Source: Planctomycetia bacterium (GTDB lineage: Bacteria; Planctomycetota; UBA1135; UBA2386). Taken from it: 48,546 bases of DNA. The stretch is taken from contig SXPB01000043.1 of NCBI GenBank assembly GCA_005776475.1, positions 1 through 48,546 on the forward strand. Direction: 5' to 3'. The stretch's first letter is position 1. Every line of letters begins with the position of its first letter. Positions 1 through 8,686 of the stretch are shown one piece after another. The translations under genes were made by a program, and so were the position numbers. Below the pieces are notes generated by a model, which was not told where the DNA came from, made no database searches, and saw nothing but the letters and a program-made list of their open reading frames with translations.

Positions 1-196
1 CTACGTCAAGGTGTTCGCGCGGCTGCCCAATGGCACCGTGCGCTTCCACAAGGACGGCTACACCGACCTGCGCGGCCGCTTCGACTATGCGTCGCTCAGC
101 GACGACCCGAACCTCACGGCGACCCGCTACGCGGTGCTCGTCCTCGACGAGCAGCGTGGTGCGGTGATCCGCGAAGTGGCGCCGCCGGCGAAGTGA
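1..196 (+). CDS. C-terminal end of a protein cut by the window edge, probably extracytoplasmic
   Basis: The frame is open from base 2 and ends in TGA at 194-196, giving about 64 residues; the start lies outside the window. The visible part reads YVKVFARLPNGTVRFHKDGY, then a TDLRGRFDYASLS stretch and a closing hydrophobic strand (RYAVLVLDEQ). This aromatic, beta-rich pattern resembles the last domain of large secreted proteins of planctomycetes. I do not recognise a named family and assign no function. Downstream, 197-301 contains a GC-rich dyad (GGGGGCGCCCCC, 209-220) that could end the transcript, although no T-run follows it. Confidence 0.7.
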   Translation, partial: YVKVFARLPNGTVRFHKDGYTDLRGRFDYASLSDDPNLTATRYAVLVLDEQRGAVIREVAPPAK

Positions 197-301
197 GGCG
201 CTGGCAAGGGGGCGCCCCCAATCGCGTCGCAGTCGCGCTCGACTGCGGCGCGACCGCCCCCTCGAAGACCGCCTGCGCCGCGCCGATGCGATTTCCCAGC
301 T

Positions 302-475
302 CCCGTTCTCCCCTCGCTGAAGGAAAAGGAGAAGGAGCGCGACAAGACCAGCGCCGCCACCCGGCGCATCGTCGATCACAGCCTGGTGCTGTCGTTCGGC
401 GAACGCTACGCCGCCGAGATGCGCGAGTTCGTGCGCATCTACTACGAGCACACGGCCGGCGGGCTGATCAAGTAG
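302..475 (+). pseudogene. Orphan coding-like fragment without a start codon
   Basis: This stretch reads as a protein-like sequence in the same frame as the gene ending at 196 and stops at TAG 473-475. It begins with a lysine/glutamate-rich run (KEKEKERDK) and ends with RYAAEMREFVRIYYEHTAGG and LIK. The amphipathic, charged composition and wobble-position GC preference look like real coding sequence, but no ATG or credible GTG start precedes it and 197-301 reads as low-quality proline/arginine-rich sequence. The simplest reading is the decayed 3' end of a gene whose front has been lost. A frameshift in a still-active gene is the alternative. Its stop lies 15 bp from the stop of the convergent gene at 491. 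Confidence 0.35.
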
Positions 476-490
476 CCGCGCGGCGAGGCC

Positions 491-2839
491 TCACCTCGCC
501 GTCAGCGCCACCGACACGGTGATGGGCTGGCTCGTGACTACGAACGGCGCCACGCCGCGCACGCCGTCGGCGGTCACTGCCACTTCATAGCTGCCCGGCC
601 CCAGCGAGAGCTTCATGCCGAAGCTGCCGTCGCGCGCACCGATTCGTCCGTTCCAGATCTCGGCACCCGCTTGCAACACGACCAGATCGAGCACGCGCAC
701 CGTCGTGGCCTCGGCCGGCACAGTGGCCGCGAACGTGACCTCGTGCCCGACCGCGAGTGGCACATCGAGCCGCGTCTCGGCGCCGACGCGCACTTCGCAG
801 GACACCTGCTGCGTCGCGATGCCGGTTCCGGTGACCGTGAGCACATGCGTTCCCGCCGGCAACGGTCCGGAGCGGAACACGGAACCGGCAGCCTCCAGGC
901 TCTCCGGCCAAAATCCGCCGGCGCGCAGGATCCTCATGTCGAGTTTCGGCATCTCGCCAGCGACGATCGGCTGCACGACGAGCCGGCCACTGCGTTCGAA
1001 ACGGAGTTCGCCGAGATCCCACGTCTCCCCGCCCGCACAGGCCCGCTCCGTGACCGAAATGGGCGGGAAGCCGTCGCCCTCGATGCGGATCGCGTAGGTG
1101 CCGGGTGGATACGGCCCCAACCGGAACTCGCCCGTCTGCGCATCCACCGTCTCCGCCGGAGTGCCGGAGAACGAGTCCTTCAGCAAGGGCATCACGATCA
1201 CGTTGCCGACGCGCTCGCCATCGGGGCCGCACACCGTGCCGCGAATGTGCACCCAACCCTTCGTCGGCATCGTCACCAAGAGCTCGTTCGGCCCCGGCAA
1301 CACACCGTGCAGCGTCAATTCCGGAAACGTCGACAGATGGCGGAACTGCAAGCGCACCGTGCGCTCGGCGATGCAGTTGTCGAGCACGAAGCGCCCTTCG
1401 ACATCGCTGGTGGCGTACGCATCCCACTTGTCGCCGCGGCGCCGTCGTTCGATGGAGCCTTCGACGATCACACCAAGCTTCGGCTTGCCCGCGTCGTCAA
1501 CGATGCGGCCGCGCAACTGCAACCCAAGGGCGAGCACCGGATCCCACGGCACGGTCTGGCCGATGGCCGCCACCAGCGTCGCTTTCGCCTTGCCGGCCTT
1601 TCCGTGCTCGGCGCGCACCGGCAACGAACCGGCGGGCAACGCGGCAATGCGGAACGAACCGTCTGCAGCGCTCGTCGTCGAACGCCACCCGATCGCTTGG
1701 TCGAGTTCCACCACCACATCCGCCTTCGCGACCGCAGCACCGGCACTGTCGCGCACGACGCCGTGCAGCACGACTCCGGCCTGCAGGTGGATCGTGCGTT
1801 CGTCGGTGCGCCCGACCACGACGTCGACGACTTCCTGCCACGGGGCGTAGGTCCGCGAGCGCACCAGGAGCGGCAACTTGCCAGGCGCGAGGCTGCTCAA
1901 GTGGAAGCGGCCGTGTTCGTCCGTGCGCACATCGATCGGTTGCGGCGCGATCGCGCGTCCACCGTCGGGCAGGTTGTGCATGTTCTGTCCGCCGCTACCC
2001 GCGGTGACGACCGCACCAACCACCGGCCCACCCTCGGGACCGAGCACGACCCCACGCAGCGCCGCGCCATCGCCTTCGAGCACGAGCAGGCAATCGACCG
2101 TTGCGCCTTCGCCTGCATTGAGCTGTCGCATCGCCGACGGCCGCATGCCGGCCTTGCGCGCACCGAGATGGCACTGCCGCTCGATGCCTCGCAACGCGAA
2201 CGTTCCATCGGCGGCCGTGTGCGTGAGCAACGCGGTTTTCCCCCCACCCCAACCGGCGTGCACGACTTCGGCATCGGCGATACCGGTGCCAGCGACATCG
2301 ACGACGCGCCCGCGCACGTCGATGCCAATGTTCAGCAGCAAGGTCGCCTCGGTGCGTTGGCCGGCGACGATATCCACCTTGACGAACTCGGCTTCGTTGC
2401 CACGGCCCGGCTCCGGGAACACGTTGCCGGGCGCCACCGACTCGAACAGGGCATCGCCCGCCGCGTTCGTCGTCGCATGCATCGTCTCGAACAAGTTGTC
2501 GACGCCCGAACGCCACAGCCGAACCGGGAAGTCGATGGCCGGCTCCTGGTTCGCACCTCGCCGCACGTGCAACAGCAGGGACCCGGTTGCCGAATCCGTT
2601 GCGATCGATGGCACAGCCTCCGTACGCACCGCAGCCGGGTTGCCGCTCTCCGTTGCCGTCTTCACCGCGTCGCCTGCGTTCGCGGCCTGCGCGCGTGCCA
2701 GGATCGCCGCCGCATCTTCGGCCGGCGGAGCAACCGCATTGTCCGGCACGAAAAAACCGCTCCACCACAACCCAGCCGCCACCAGCAAGGCGAGCACGAC
2801 AGCAAAGGCGACGACCGGCGTGCGTGGCTGTGGAGTCAT
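491..2839 (-). CDS. Membrane-anchored protein with carboxypeptidase regulatory-like repeats (distal gene of pair)
   Basis: The product is 782 residues. Residues 9-31 form one hydrophobic segment (VVAFAVVLALLVAAGLWWSG) after a short N-terminus, so it is a signal anchor with the rest outside the cytoplasm. The body is a string of roughly 80-90-residue beta-sandwich units of the carboxypeptidase regulatory-like/CnaB type. These are recognisable by repeated patterns such as LRGVVLGPEGGPVVGAVV and LHGVVRDSAGAAVAKADV, each followed by a DGSFRI or GRFHLSSLAPG strand. No peptidase active site is visible, so the role is probably structural or adhesive at the envelope. The gene follows a similar gene by 9 bp and is likely co-transcribed with it. 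Confidence 0.85.
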   Translation of the reverse strand: MTPQPRTPVVAFAVVLALLVAAGLWWSGFFVPDNAVAPPAEDAAAILARAQAANAGDAVKTATESGNPAAVRTEAVPSIATDSATGSLLLHVRRGANQEPAIDFPVRLWRSGVDNLFETMHATTNAAGDALFESVAPGNVFPEPGRGNEAEFVKVDIVAGQRTEATLLLNIGIDVRGRVVDVAGTGIADAEVVHAGWGGGKTALLTHTAADGTFALRGIERQCHLGARKAGMRPSAMRQLNAGEGATVDCLLVLEGDGAALRGVVLGPEGGPVVGAVVTAGSGGQNMHNLPDGGRAIAPQPIDVRTDEHGRFHLSSLAPGKLPLLVRSRTYAPWQEVVDVVVGRTDERTIHLQAGVVLHGVVRDSAGAAVAKADVVVELDQAIGWRSTTSAADGSFRIAALPAGSLPVRAEHGKAGKAKATLVAAIGQTVPWDPVLALGLQLRGRIVDDAGKPKLGVIVEGSIERRRRGDKWDAYATSDVEGRFVLDNCIAERTVRLQFRHLSTFPELTLHGVLPGPNELLVTMPTKGWVHIRGTVCGPDGERVGNVIVMPLLKDSFSGTPAETVDAQTGEFRLGPYPPGTYAIRIEGDGFPPISVTERACAGGETWDLGELRFERSGRLVVQPIVAGEMPKLDMRILRAGGFWPESLEAAGSVFRSGPLPAGTHVLTVTGTGIATQQVSCEVRVGAETRLDVPLAVGHEVTFAATVPAEATTVRVLDLVVLQAGAEIWNGRIGARDGSFGMKLSLGPGSYEVAVTADGVRGVAPFVVTSQPITVSVALTAR

Positions 2840-2848
2840 TGCGTTGCC

Positions 2849-5044
2849 TCAGGAACCGGACTTCCAGACGACTTCGAGTTCGTTCGCCCTGGGAGTGCCG
2901 GCCGCGACGGGAAGTTCCTGCCGCCGACCATCCTTCTCGAACACCAGTTTGATGGCCACGTCGGGCAACCCGCCGAGCCCGATGCGCCCGGTCTTCGAAG
3001 TCTCCGGGGCGCCGTACTCCGGTCTGCCCATCGCATCGACCAGGTTCAGTTCGTTGCCCTCCGCGTCGAACGCCATCACCTCGACGTCCTTCACCGGCGC
3101 ACCTGCCGCGTCGGTGACTCGCACGAACAACGGCTCGCACGATGTCGCGACCAGATCCCACGTCGCGAACCCGGCGGCGAGGTCGCGTGGCCCCTGTCGC
3201 ATGTAGGCACATCGCAAGGACACCGCTTCCAGCGTGTAGCGCCCCGGCGGCGCCGTGATCCGGAAGCGGCCGTCGGCACCTACGTAGACGTGGTTCGTGT
3301 ACGGCTCCGACTTCAACCAGACTTCGCCGGCGGCACCGGCATCCGTGCCCGCCCGCGTGATGCGGCCCTCGACCTTGGCGAGATGTTCGATGCCGTCACC
3401 GAGGCGCACCACGATGTCCTGTTCGCCGGGCTGCACGCGTTTGCTCCCCGGCCAACCAAACCTATCGGCGCGCACTTGCAGTTCGTGTTCCCCTGCGCCG
3501 AGATGCTCGAACCAGAACGCGCCGTCGTCGAGGGTGCCAAGCGTGTCGCCGTTCGCCGAATGCGGCAGAATCGCCGGCACGCCTTCCGTCAGCCGCTGGA
3601 ACACACCCGCCGGCCGCAGCACGTTGACGTGCGCCTTCACCGGCTTGCCGTCGGCATCGACGACGCGGCCACGAATCGACTGCGGTCGTTCGAGCTGCAG
3701 CACGACTTCGTGCTCGCCCACGGTCAACTCGATCGGCCCGGCCACCGCGATCGGATAGCGGTAGACCCAGGCGCTGACGCAGACCTTGCCCTTCGCCTCG
3801 CGCTCGACGATCGCAGTGTGGCCTTGTTTGTACTGTGTCTGCACCTTCGAGCCGTACACCAGGTCCGGCGTCTCGTGGACCATCACCTCGCCCGACGTCG
3901 GCGTGCCGTCGGGCAGCAGGATGCGGCACTTCAACTTCGCCATCGGTGGCTTCGTGGCGCGCTTCATCACGACGACCACATCGGTCTGCGTCGGTGCCAC
4001 CGGCACCGACGACCATTCGAACTCCTTGCCGTGCATCGACAGCTTCCAGGACACGGGCTCGGCGTGCACGACGAAGTGGGTGGCGTCGCGTCGGCGCACC
4101 GCGAATTGTCGCTGCGTGTCCGAGTAGCTGACTCCGGGGATCACGGGCAGCTGCGGCGGATCGGCGTGCGCCCAGGCCGAGACCTCCGGCGCCATGCCCT
4201 CGGGCACCTGCACCGTGACCAGCACTTCGTGCAGCACCTGCGTCTTCTGCATCAGCAACAAGAGATCGAGTCCCTCGGGTCCGATCTCGGCGGTCGTCTT
4301 GCCCACTGGCTGGAACCCATCCGCCTCGACTTCGAAGCGCACTTCACTCGGCAGCACCGCCAACGTCAGGCGACCGTGATCGTCGGTGATGCCCGCCGGA
4401 TGGTAGGGCAGCAGCGGATGCTCGCGCGGTGCATGGTCCGGTGGATGCACCTGGCCTTTCACCTTCGCCTGCCCGATCGCGACGCCGTCGGTGCCGCGCA
4501 CGAGCACACGCACCGACACCAGCTTCGGCACGAACATCATCACGGTGCGCGGCTCGTTCGCCAGCGGCAGGAAGAGGTCGTAGTACTCGAGTTCGCCGTG
4601 CTCGGGATGCAGCAGCGTGAAGCCATCGAGCATCTCGTGCATCGGGACCGTGGTGACGAAGCGGCCGTTCGCGTCGGTGCGGCCACGGTCGTTGCCGTAC
4701 ATGCCCCAGCCCTTGCGCCAACGCACGTCGATCTTCGCACTCGGCATCGGCCGGCGGTCGCCGTCGAGCACCAACATGGTGACGCCGTCGCGCACGGGCT
4801 TGGCGATCACGCCGTCGTCTTCGCTTTCGCTGACGAACGCATCCTCGTCCGCGACTGCCACGGCGCTGCGTGCTTCCGGCAGCGGCGTCGGTGCGACGCT
4901 GGGCTGCTCCGGTTGCGGCGTGGGATCCGTGCCGACCGGCGGCAAGGGACCGGCTGGCGCCGGCGCTTCGCCAAAGCCGCCTGCGGCCAACCACACGCAG
5001 AAACCGAGGACGAGCACTCCGGCGAGCAAAAGCACACGACGCAT
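2849..5044 (-). CDS. Membrane-anchored protein with carboxypeptidase regulatory-like repeats (first gene of pair)
   Basis: The product is 731 residues and starts MRRVLLLAGVLVLGFCVWLA, a signal peptide or anchor without a clear lipobox. A proline-rich linker (about 25-55) and an acidic patch (SESEDDG, near 70) lead into repeated Ig-like carboxypeptidase-regulatory units such as IRGRVVDADGKPVKAHV and VEGRITRAGTDAGAAGEV, with GRFRITAPPGRYTLEAV-type closing strands. It is the proximal gene of a two-gene operon and a distant paralog of its neighbours at 491-2839 and 5120-7888. A CACACT hexamer sits 7 nt upstream of the ATG on this strand (5052-5057), a weak match to the promoter signature seen elsewhere in the window. 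No enzymatic motif is visible. Confidence 0.85.
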   Translation of the reverse strand: MRRVLLLAGVLVLGFCVWLAAGGFGEAPAPAGPLPPVGTDPTPQPEQPSVAPTPLPEARSAVAVADEDAFVSESEDDGVIAKPVRDGVTMLVLDGDRRPMPSAKIDVRWRKGWGMYGNDRGRTDANGRFVTTVPMHEMLDGFTLLHPEHGELEYYDLFLPLANEPRTVMMFVPKLVSVRVLVRGTDGVAIGQAKVKGQVHPPDHAPREHPLLPYHPAGITDDHGRLTLAVLPSEVRFEVEADGFQPVGKTTAEIGPEGLDLLLLMQKTQVLHEVLVTVQVPEGMAPEVSAWAHADPPQLPVIPGVSYSDTQRQFAVRRRDATHFVVHAEPVSWKLSMHGKEFEWSSVPVAPTQTDVVVVMKRATKPPMAKLKCRILLPDGTPTSGEVMVHETPDLVYGSKVQTQYKQGHTAIVEREAKGKVCVSAWVYRYPIAVAGPIELTVGEHEVVLQLERPQSIRGRVVDADGKPVKAHVNVLRPAGVFQRLTEGVPAILPHSANGDTLGTLDDGAFWFEHLGAGEHELQVRADRFGWPGSKRVQPGEQDIVVRLGDGIEHLAKVEGRITRAGTDAGAAGEVWLKSEPYTNHVYVGADGRFRITAPPGRYTLEAVSLRCAYMRQGPRDLAAGFATWDLVATSCEPLFVRVTDAAGAPVKDVEVMAFDAEGNELNLVDAMGRPEYGAPETSKTGRIGLGGLPDVAIKLVFEKDGRRQELPVAAGTPRANELEVVWKSGS

Positions 5045-5105
5045 GCCCGCCAGTGTGCCGGTGCAGCCGAAGCCGCAGAAGGGGGCAAGCCGGCGACGGG
5101 GCAGC

Positions 5106-5111
5106 TATCCT
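5106..5111 (+). promoter_or_regulatory. Leaderless-type -10 hexamer TATCCT
   Basis: TATCCT matches TANNNT and lies 8 nt before the ATG at 5120, where no Shine-Dalgarno sequence is present. The 75-bp divergent space 5045-5119 must hold promoters for both the plus gene and the minus-strand operon. Confidence 0.5.
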
Positions 5112-5119
5112 GGCGCGCC

Positions 5120-7888
5120 ATGACGTCGTCGAGCCCGTCGCAACCACGCCTGCTGCCGCTGCTCGCCGTCGTGGCAACACTATTGGTCCTGGCGATCGTC
5201 TGGCTCGCCGACCCGTTCGCGCCAACGACGCCGAACGTTCCCAGCGTGGCCGGCAACACGAACGACGCCGCGCTGCAGACCGGCACGCGGGTTTCTGTTG
5301 TTGACGAGAACCAAACCGCGCAAGCCGCTCCTTCGGCGCGCTCACACGTACCCGTCGCCGCGAACCGCGCGCGCATGACCGGCCGCGTCGTGCTCGGCGA
5401 CACGCCGCTGCCAGCGGCGACGGTGCGCCTCGCGGAAGATCCCACGACGACCACGACCACCGCGAACGACGGCGTGTTCTGGCTCGACGTATCCCCCGGC
5501 AAGCACCACTTGGCGATCGCCGGTGCCGGCACGCCGCGCAATGCGCGATGGGGACCGGTGACGATCGCTCCTGGCCAGACCTTCGCGCTCGGCGACGTCG
5601 TGGTGCCCCTGCCTGCATCGGTGCGCGGCCGGATCGTCGACGAACACGGCGGCCCGATTGCCGATGCGCTGGTGGTTTCGGGCTTCGGCGGCAGCGCCTG
5701 GGCTGCGGACCGCGCCGACCGGCAGTCGCCGGACTTCGCACCGCACGCCGTCAGCGATGCCGACGGGCTCTTCCGCATTGCCGGCCTGAGCCCACACGAG
5801 AGTTCGCTGCAGGTGGAACGCGCGGGCTACCAGTACGGCTGGCAGCCATACGAACTTGCCGCCGGGCAGCACCTCGACCTCGGCCTCGTCGTGCTGAATA
5901 CGCGCGCCGCACTGCGCGGCGTCGTGTTTGGTCCGAACGGTGCGCCGCTCGCTGGCGCCCGCGTCATCGCCGGTGGCACGGAGAACGATCCGCTGCGGCA
6001 GCGCAGCGCCGTGACGACGGACGCGCGTGGCACGTTCGTGCTCGATCCCCGGTCGAGCAATGACGTGACGGTGTTCGCCGAAGGCTGCGAACCCAGCGTG
6101 GTGCGACACGAGAGCGAGGCAACGCTGCACGTCACGATGACGGCGGCCCACGTCCTGCGCGGGAACGTCGCCGGCGCGCAAGGGCGGCCAGGCGTCGTGC
6201 GCGTCGATCGCGTTCCGACGGACTACACCGACCACGTGCAGTGGCTGCAGGAGGTCTTTGCCGTTCCCGTGCCCATCGCGAACGACGGCACATTCGTGGT
6301 GCCGTGCCTGCCGGCGGGCCAGTGGCAGTGTGTGGCGGACGTGCCTGGGGTTGGACGTTCGGCCTTCGTCGTCATCACCGTGCCGAGCCCGACTCCGATC
6401 CGCCTCGAGCTGCTCGCGCAACGAACCGTGCACGTAGTGGTCCAGGACGACCTCGGTGTCGCCGTGCCCGCAGCCGCGGTGACGGCGAGCACGAAGTTTC
6501 CCGGTGCGGGGGAGTACCAGCACACGAGCCAGCCCGTGCAGCTCGGTCATGACGGATCGGCGCGCATCGACGTAATGGCCGGGTACGAACCAACCCTCGC
6601 GTGCCACAGTTCTGGGCACGCTCCCGTGCGGCGTTCGCTGGCACCTGGCGAGAACGCGGTCACGGTCGTGCTGCCAAGGCTCGGCGCCGTGACGGGCGGG
6701 CTCGGCGCGCTCGGATACACCGCGCACTGCCGCCTCGTCGTGCAGGCGAAATCGACGGAGGGCACGCACGTGGCAAGTGTCGATGCCGACCGCGACGGCC
6801 GGTATTGCCTGCCTCTGGCCGCCGGAGAGTACCGGATCGACGTGATCGCTGTCGATACCAGCCACCACGCCGACCGCGAACGGCCCGTCGCGGCGCCGGT
6901 CCCGCTGGTCAGCGATTTCGAACCGCTTGTCGCATCCAGGCCGGTGACCGTGCGCGGCGGCGAGACCACCGTCGCCGACTTTGCCATTCCCGCGTTCGCC
7001 GAGATCACCGGCCGGGTGCTCGTGCGAGGCCAACCGCTCGCGAACGCGATCGTCTACGCATCGACGGAGCGCGCCCGCCAACGGAGTTTCGGCGGCGGGC
7101 CGGATCGCCACCGGTCCTTTCCGAACCAGCGCACGGATGCCGCGGGCGCGTTCCGCTTCCTGCTCAGCAGCGGCCGCGAAGTGCACCTGCACGCGCGACA
7201 CGGGGGCAGCGGCGAGTGGTCGCCGATACTCGCCGTCACGGTGACCAGCGGCGAACGGCGAGTTGTCGACCTCGCCCTGCACGCCGCCGCGATCCGCGGC
7301 CGGCTCGACATGACGCCACTGTCGCTGCGGCAACGGAGTTTCCTCGAGGCACGGCTCTGCCTGGTGGCCGCCGCATCCTCGATCGACGTCGGCTTCTTCT
7401 ATCTGAATTCCATGCCACCCGCTGCGTGGCAACCGAAGTGCCCGGTCGGCCCCGACGGTGCCTTCGCGTTCGAGTGCCTGCCACCAGGCGGCTACGTGCT
7501 GCGCATCGGCAGCTCGTTCGAACCCGACCTCCTGCAACGCATCGTCTACACCCACGGCGACGAGCCCCACGACCTTGGCCTGCTCGCGGCCCCGATCCGC
7601 CACCCGGTCAAACTCATCGCCGAACCGCGGCAACCGGAGGCCCGCTCCGTGTACGCGATGCTGCCGACTCCAGGCAACGCGCTCGGCGTGTTCGCTGGCG
7701 AAGGGAGCCTGAGCGGCGACAACCTCGACCTCGGCGAGTTGCCCGCCGGCACCTACCACCTGCTCCTGCTCGGCGTGAATGGGGCCTGGGCAGGCGCAGA
7801 CCCAGAGCCTGAGGCCACCGCCGAGATCACCGTAAGCAACGACGGCACCGTCACTCCCGCCCGCGTGACGTTCACCGCGAAGAAGTGA
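5120..7888 (+). CDS. Large membrane-anchored protein with carboxypeptidase regulatory-like repeats
   Basis: The product is 922 residues. The frame is open far upstream, but that stretch is antisense to two real genes. I chose the ATG at 5120 because it begins a clean signal anchor (LLPLLAVVATLLVLAIVWLA, residues 11-30) and has a TATCCT hexamer 8 nt upstream. A Ser/Thr/Asn-rich linker is followed by at least five beta-sandwich units, for example MTGRVVLGDTPLPAATV near 88, VRGRIVDEHGGPIADALV near 168 and ITGRVLVRGQPLANAIV near 630. It is homologous in layout to the two divergent minus-strand genes, so the three form a local paralog cluster. The role is probably a surface or periplasmic scaffold; no catalytic residues stand out. 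Confidence 0.85.
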   Translation: MTSSSPSQPRLLPLLAVVATLLVLAIVWLADPFAPTTPNVPSVAGNTNDAALQTGTRVSVVDENQTAQAAPSARSHVPVAANRARMTGRVVLGDTPLPAATVRLAEDPTTTTTTANDGVFWLDVSPGKHHLAIAGAGTPRNARWGPVTIAPGQTFALGDVVVPLPASVRGRIVDEHGGPIADALVVSGFGGSAWAADRADRQSPDFAPHAVSDADGLFRIAGLSPHESSLQVERAGYQYGWQPYELAAGQHLDLGLVVLNTRAALRGVVFGPNGAPLAGARVIAGGTENDPLRQRSAVTTDARGTFVLDPRSSNDVTVFAEGCEPSVVRHESEATLHVTMTAAHVLRGNVAGAQGRPGVVRVDRVPTDYTDHVQWLQEVFAVPVPIANDGTFVVPCLPAGQWQCVADVPGVGRSAFVVITVPSPTPIRLELLAQRTVHVVVQDDLGVAVPAAAVTASTKFPGAGEYQHTSQPVQLGHDGSARIDVMAGYEPTLACHSSGHAPVRRSLAPGENAVTVVLPRLGAVTGGLGALGYTAHCRLVVQAKSTEGTHVASVDADRDGRYCLPLAAGEYRIDVIAVDTSHHADRERPVAAPVPLVSDFEPLVASRPVTVRGGETTVADFAIPAFAEITGRVLVRGQPLANAIVYASTERARQRSFGGGPDRHRSFPNQRTDAAGAFRFLLSSGREVHLHARHGGSGEWSPILAVTVTSGERRVVDLALHAAAIRGRLDMTPLSLRQRSFLEARLCLVAAASSIDVGFFYLNSMPPAAWQPKCPVGPDGAFAFECLPPGGYVLRIGSSFEPDLLQRIVYTHGDEPHDLGLLAAPIRHPVKLIAEPRQPEARSVYAMLPTPGNALGVFAGEGSLSGDNLDLGELPAGTYHLLLLGVNGAWAGADPEPEATAEITVSNDGTVTPARVTFTAKK

Positions 7889-7956
7889 CCTGCGGCGGTG
7901 CTCGGACTTCCCCTGTTCGTGTCGTCCCCACCGTGGGACTTGCCAAGGACACGATC

Positions 7957-8661
7957 ATGAAGACCCTCCCGAACCTGTTGTTCGCTTCGCTGGCCCTGCT
8001 TGCCGCGCCGGTCGCCGCAAAGGCGCAGGACGCGCTGCCGCCCCGGATGCCGCGCGTGCTGGAGTTGCCGCTCGGCCGCGCCGACTGCGGCTTCGCGCTG
8101 CTCGCGGTCACCCGCGGCGAAGTCCGCATCGCCGACTTCGCGATCCTCGCCGACGCGATCGTGGTGCCGATCGCGCGCCAACCGAACCGCGCCGCCGCCG
8201 ACCTGCAGGTCCCGCGCAACATGGCGCTGTGGTCGCAGGTGATCACCTGCGCCGACGGCGTGCTCGCGGTGACGCCGATTCGCCTTCACCCGGCGCTCGA
8301 TGCGACCGCAGACCAGCGCGAGCAACCGCGCGAAGAGGTGCTGCCGTTGGCGCTCACTCCGAGCCTCGTCAGCGGTCGCTACGTGGCGATGAAGGCGGCG
8401 TTCACCGCCCCCACGGACGGCTACGCCCTGAAGGTGCTCGACGTGCGCGCCCAGGACGGCATCGCCGACGTGTGGCTGTGGCGCAAGCTGCCAAACGCCG
8501 ACGAGGGGCATTCCCGCAGCCAGCAGGAGTTGTCGGTGAAGGCCGAGTTCGCGCCGGTCCGCATCGTGCGTGTCTGGCTCGGCGAAGGTGCAGGTGCAGG
8601 CGCACACGGTGCCGACGCCGACCCGCGGCAGTTCCGGCAGGTGGGCCACTTCCCGCAGTGA
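7957..8661 (+). CDS. Secreted protein of unknown function
   Basis: The product is 234 residues. The start is fixed by a good Shine-Dalgarno AAGGA at 7945-7949, 7 nt before the ATG, and by a classical signal peptide (NLLFASLALLAAPVAAKAQ) with cleavage likely after AKA or AQ. The mature part is beta-rich with alternating hydrophobic strands (ADFAILADAIVVPIA; GYALKVLDVRAQDGIADVWL) and has an A/G/H/D-rich C-terminus. I do not recognise a family. It ends 25 bp before the GTG of the next gene, an ECF sigma factor, so the two may be linked, though the sigma gene has its own promoter-like hexamer. Confidence 0.75.
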   Translation: MKTLPNLLFASLALLAAPVAAKAQDALPPRMPRVLELPLGRADCGFALLAVTRGEVRIADFAILADAIVVPIARQPNRAAADLQVPRNMALWSQVITCADGVLAVTPIRLHPALDATADQREQPREEVLPLALTPSLVSGRYVAMKAAFTAPTDGYALKVLDVRAQDGIADVWLWRKLPNADEGHSRSQQELSVKAEFAPVRIVRVWLGEGAGAGAHGADADPRQFRQVGHFPQ

Positions 8662-8673
8662 CCCGCGCATGGG

Positions 8674-8679
8674 TATCGT
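8674..8679 (+). promoter_or_regulatory. Leaderless-type -10 hexamer TATCGT
   Basis: TATCGT lies 7 nt before a GTG at 8687. An in-frame ATG at 8669 overlaps the region upstream of the hexamer, so if this is the promoter, the GTG is the real start of the sigma factor gene. Confidence 0.5.
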
Positions 8680-8686
8680 CCGCGCC

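Noticed and set aside
671-5119. Very long plus-strand reading frame (open for about 1,480 codons) leading into the gene at 5120
   Set aside because: It is antisense to two real minus-strand genes with signal peptides and domain structure. Its translation is a low-complexity R/H/D/A-rich shadow produced by high GC. Only the part from 5120 has coding character.
8669-8686. ATG at 8669 as the sigma factor start
   Set aside because: It overlaps the TATCGT promoter-like hexamer region. A GTG at 8687 has the right spacing and gives an N-terminus (VEPDLAKTW) typical of these sigma factors.
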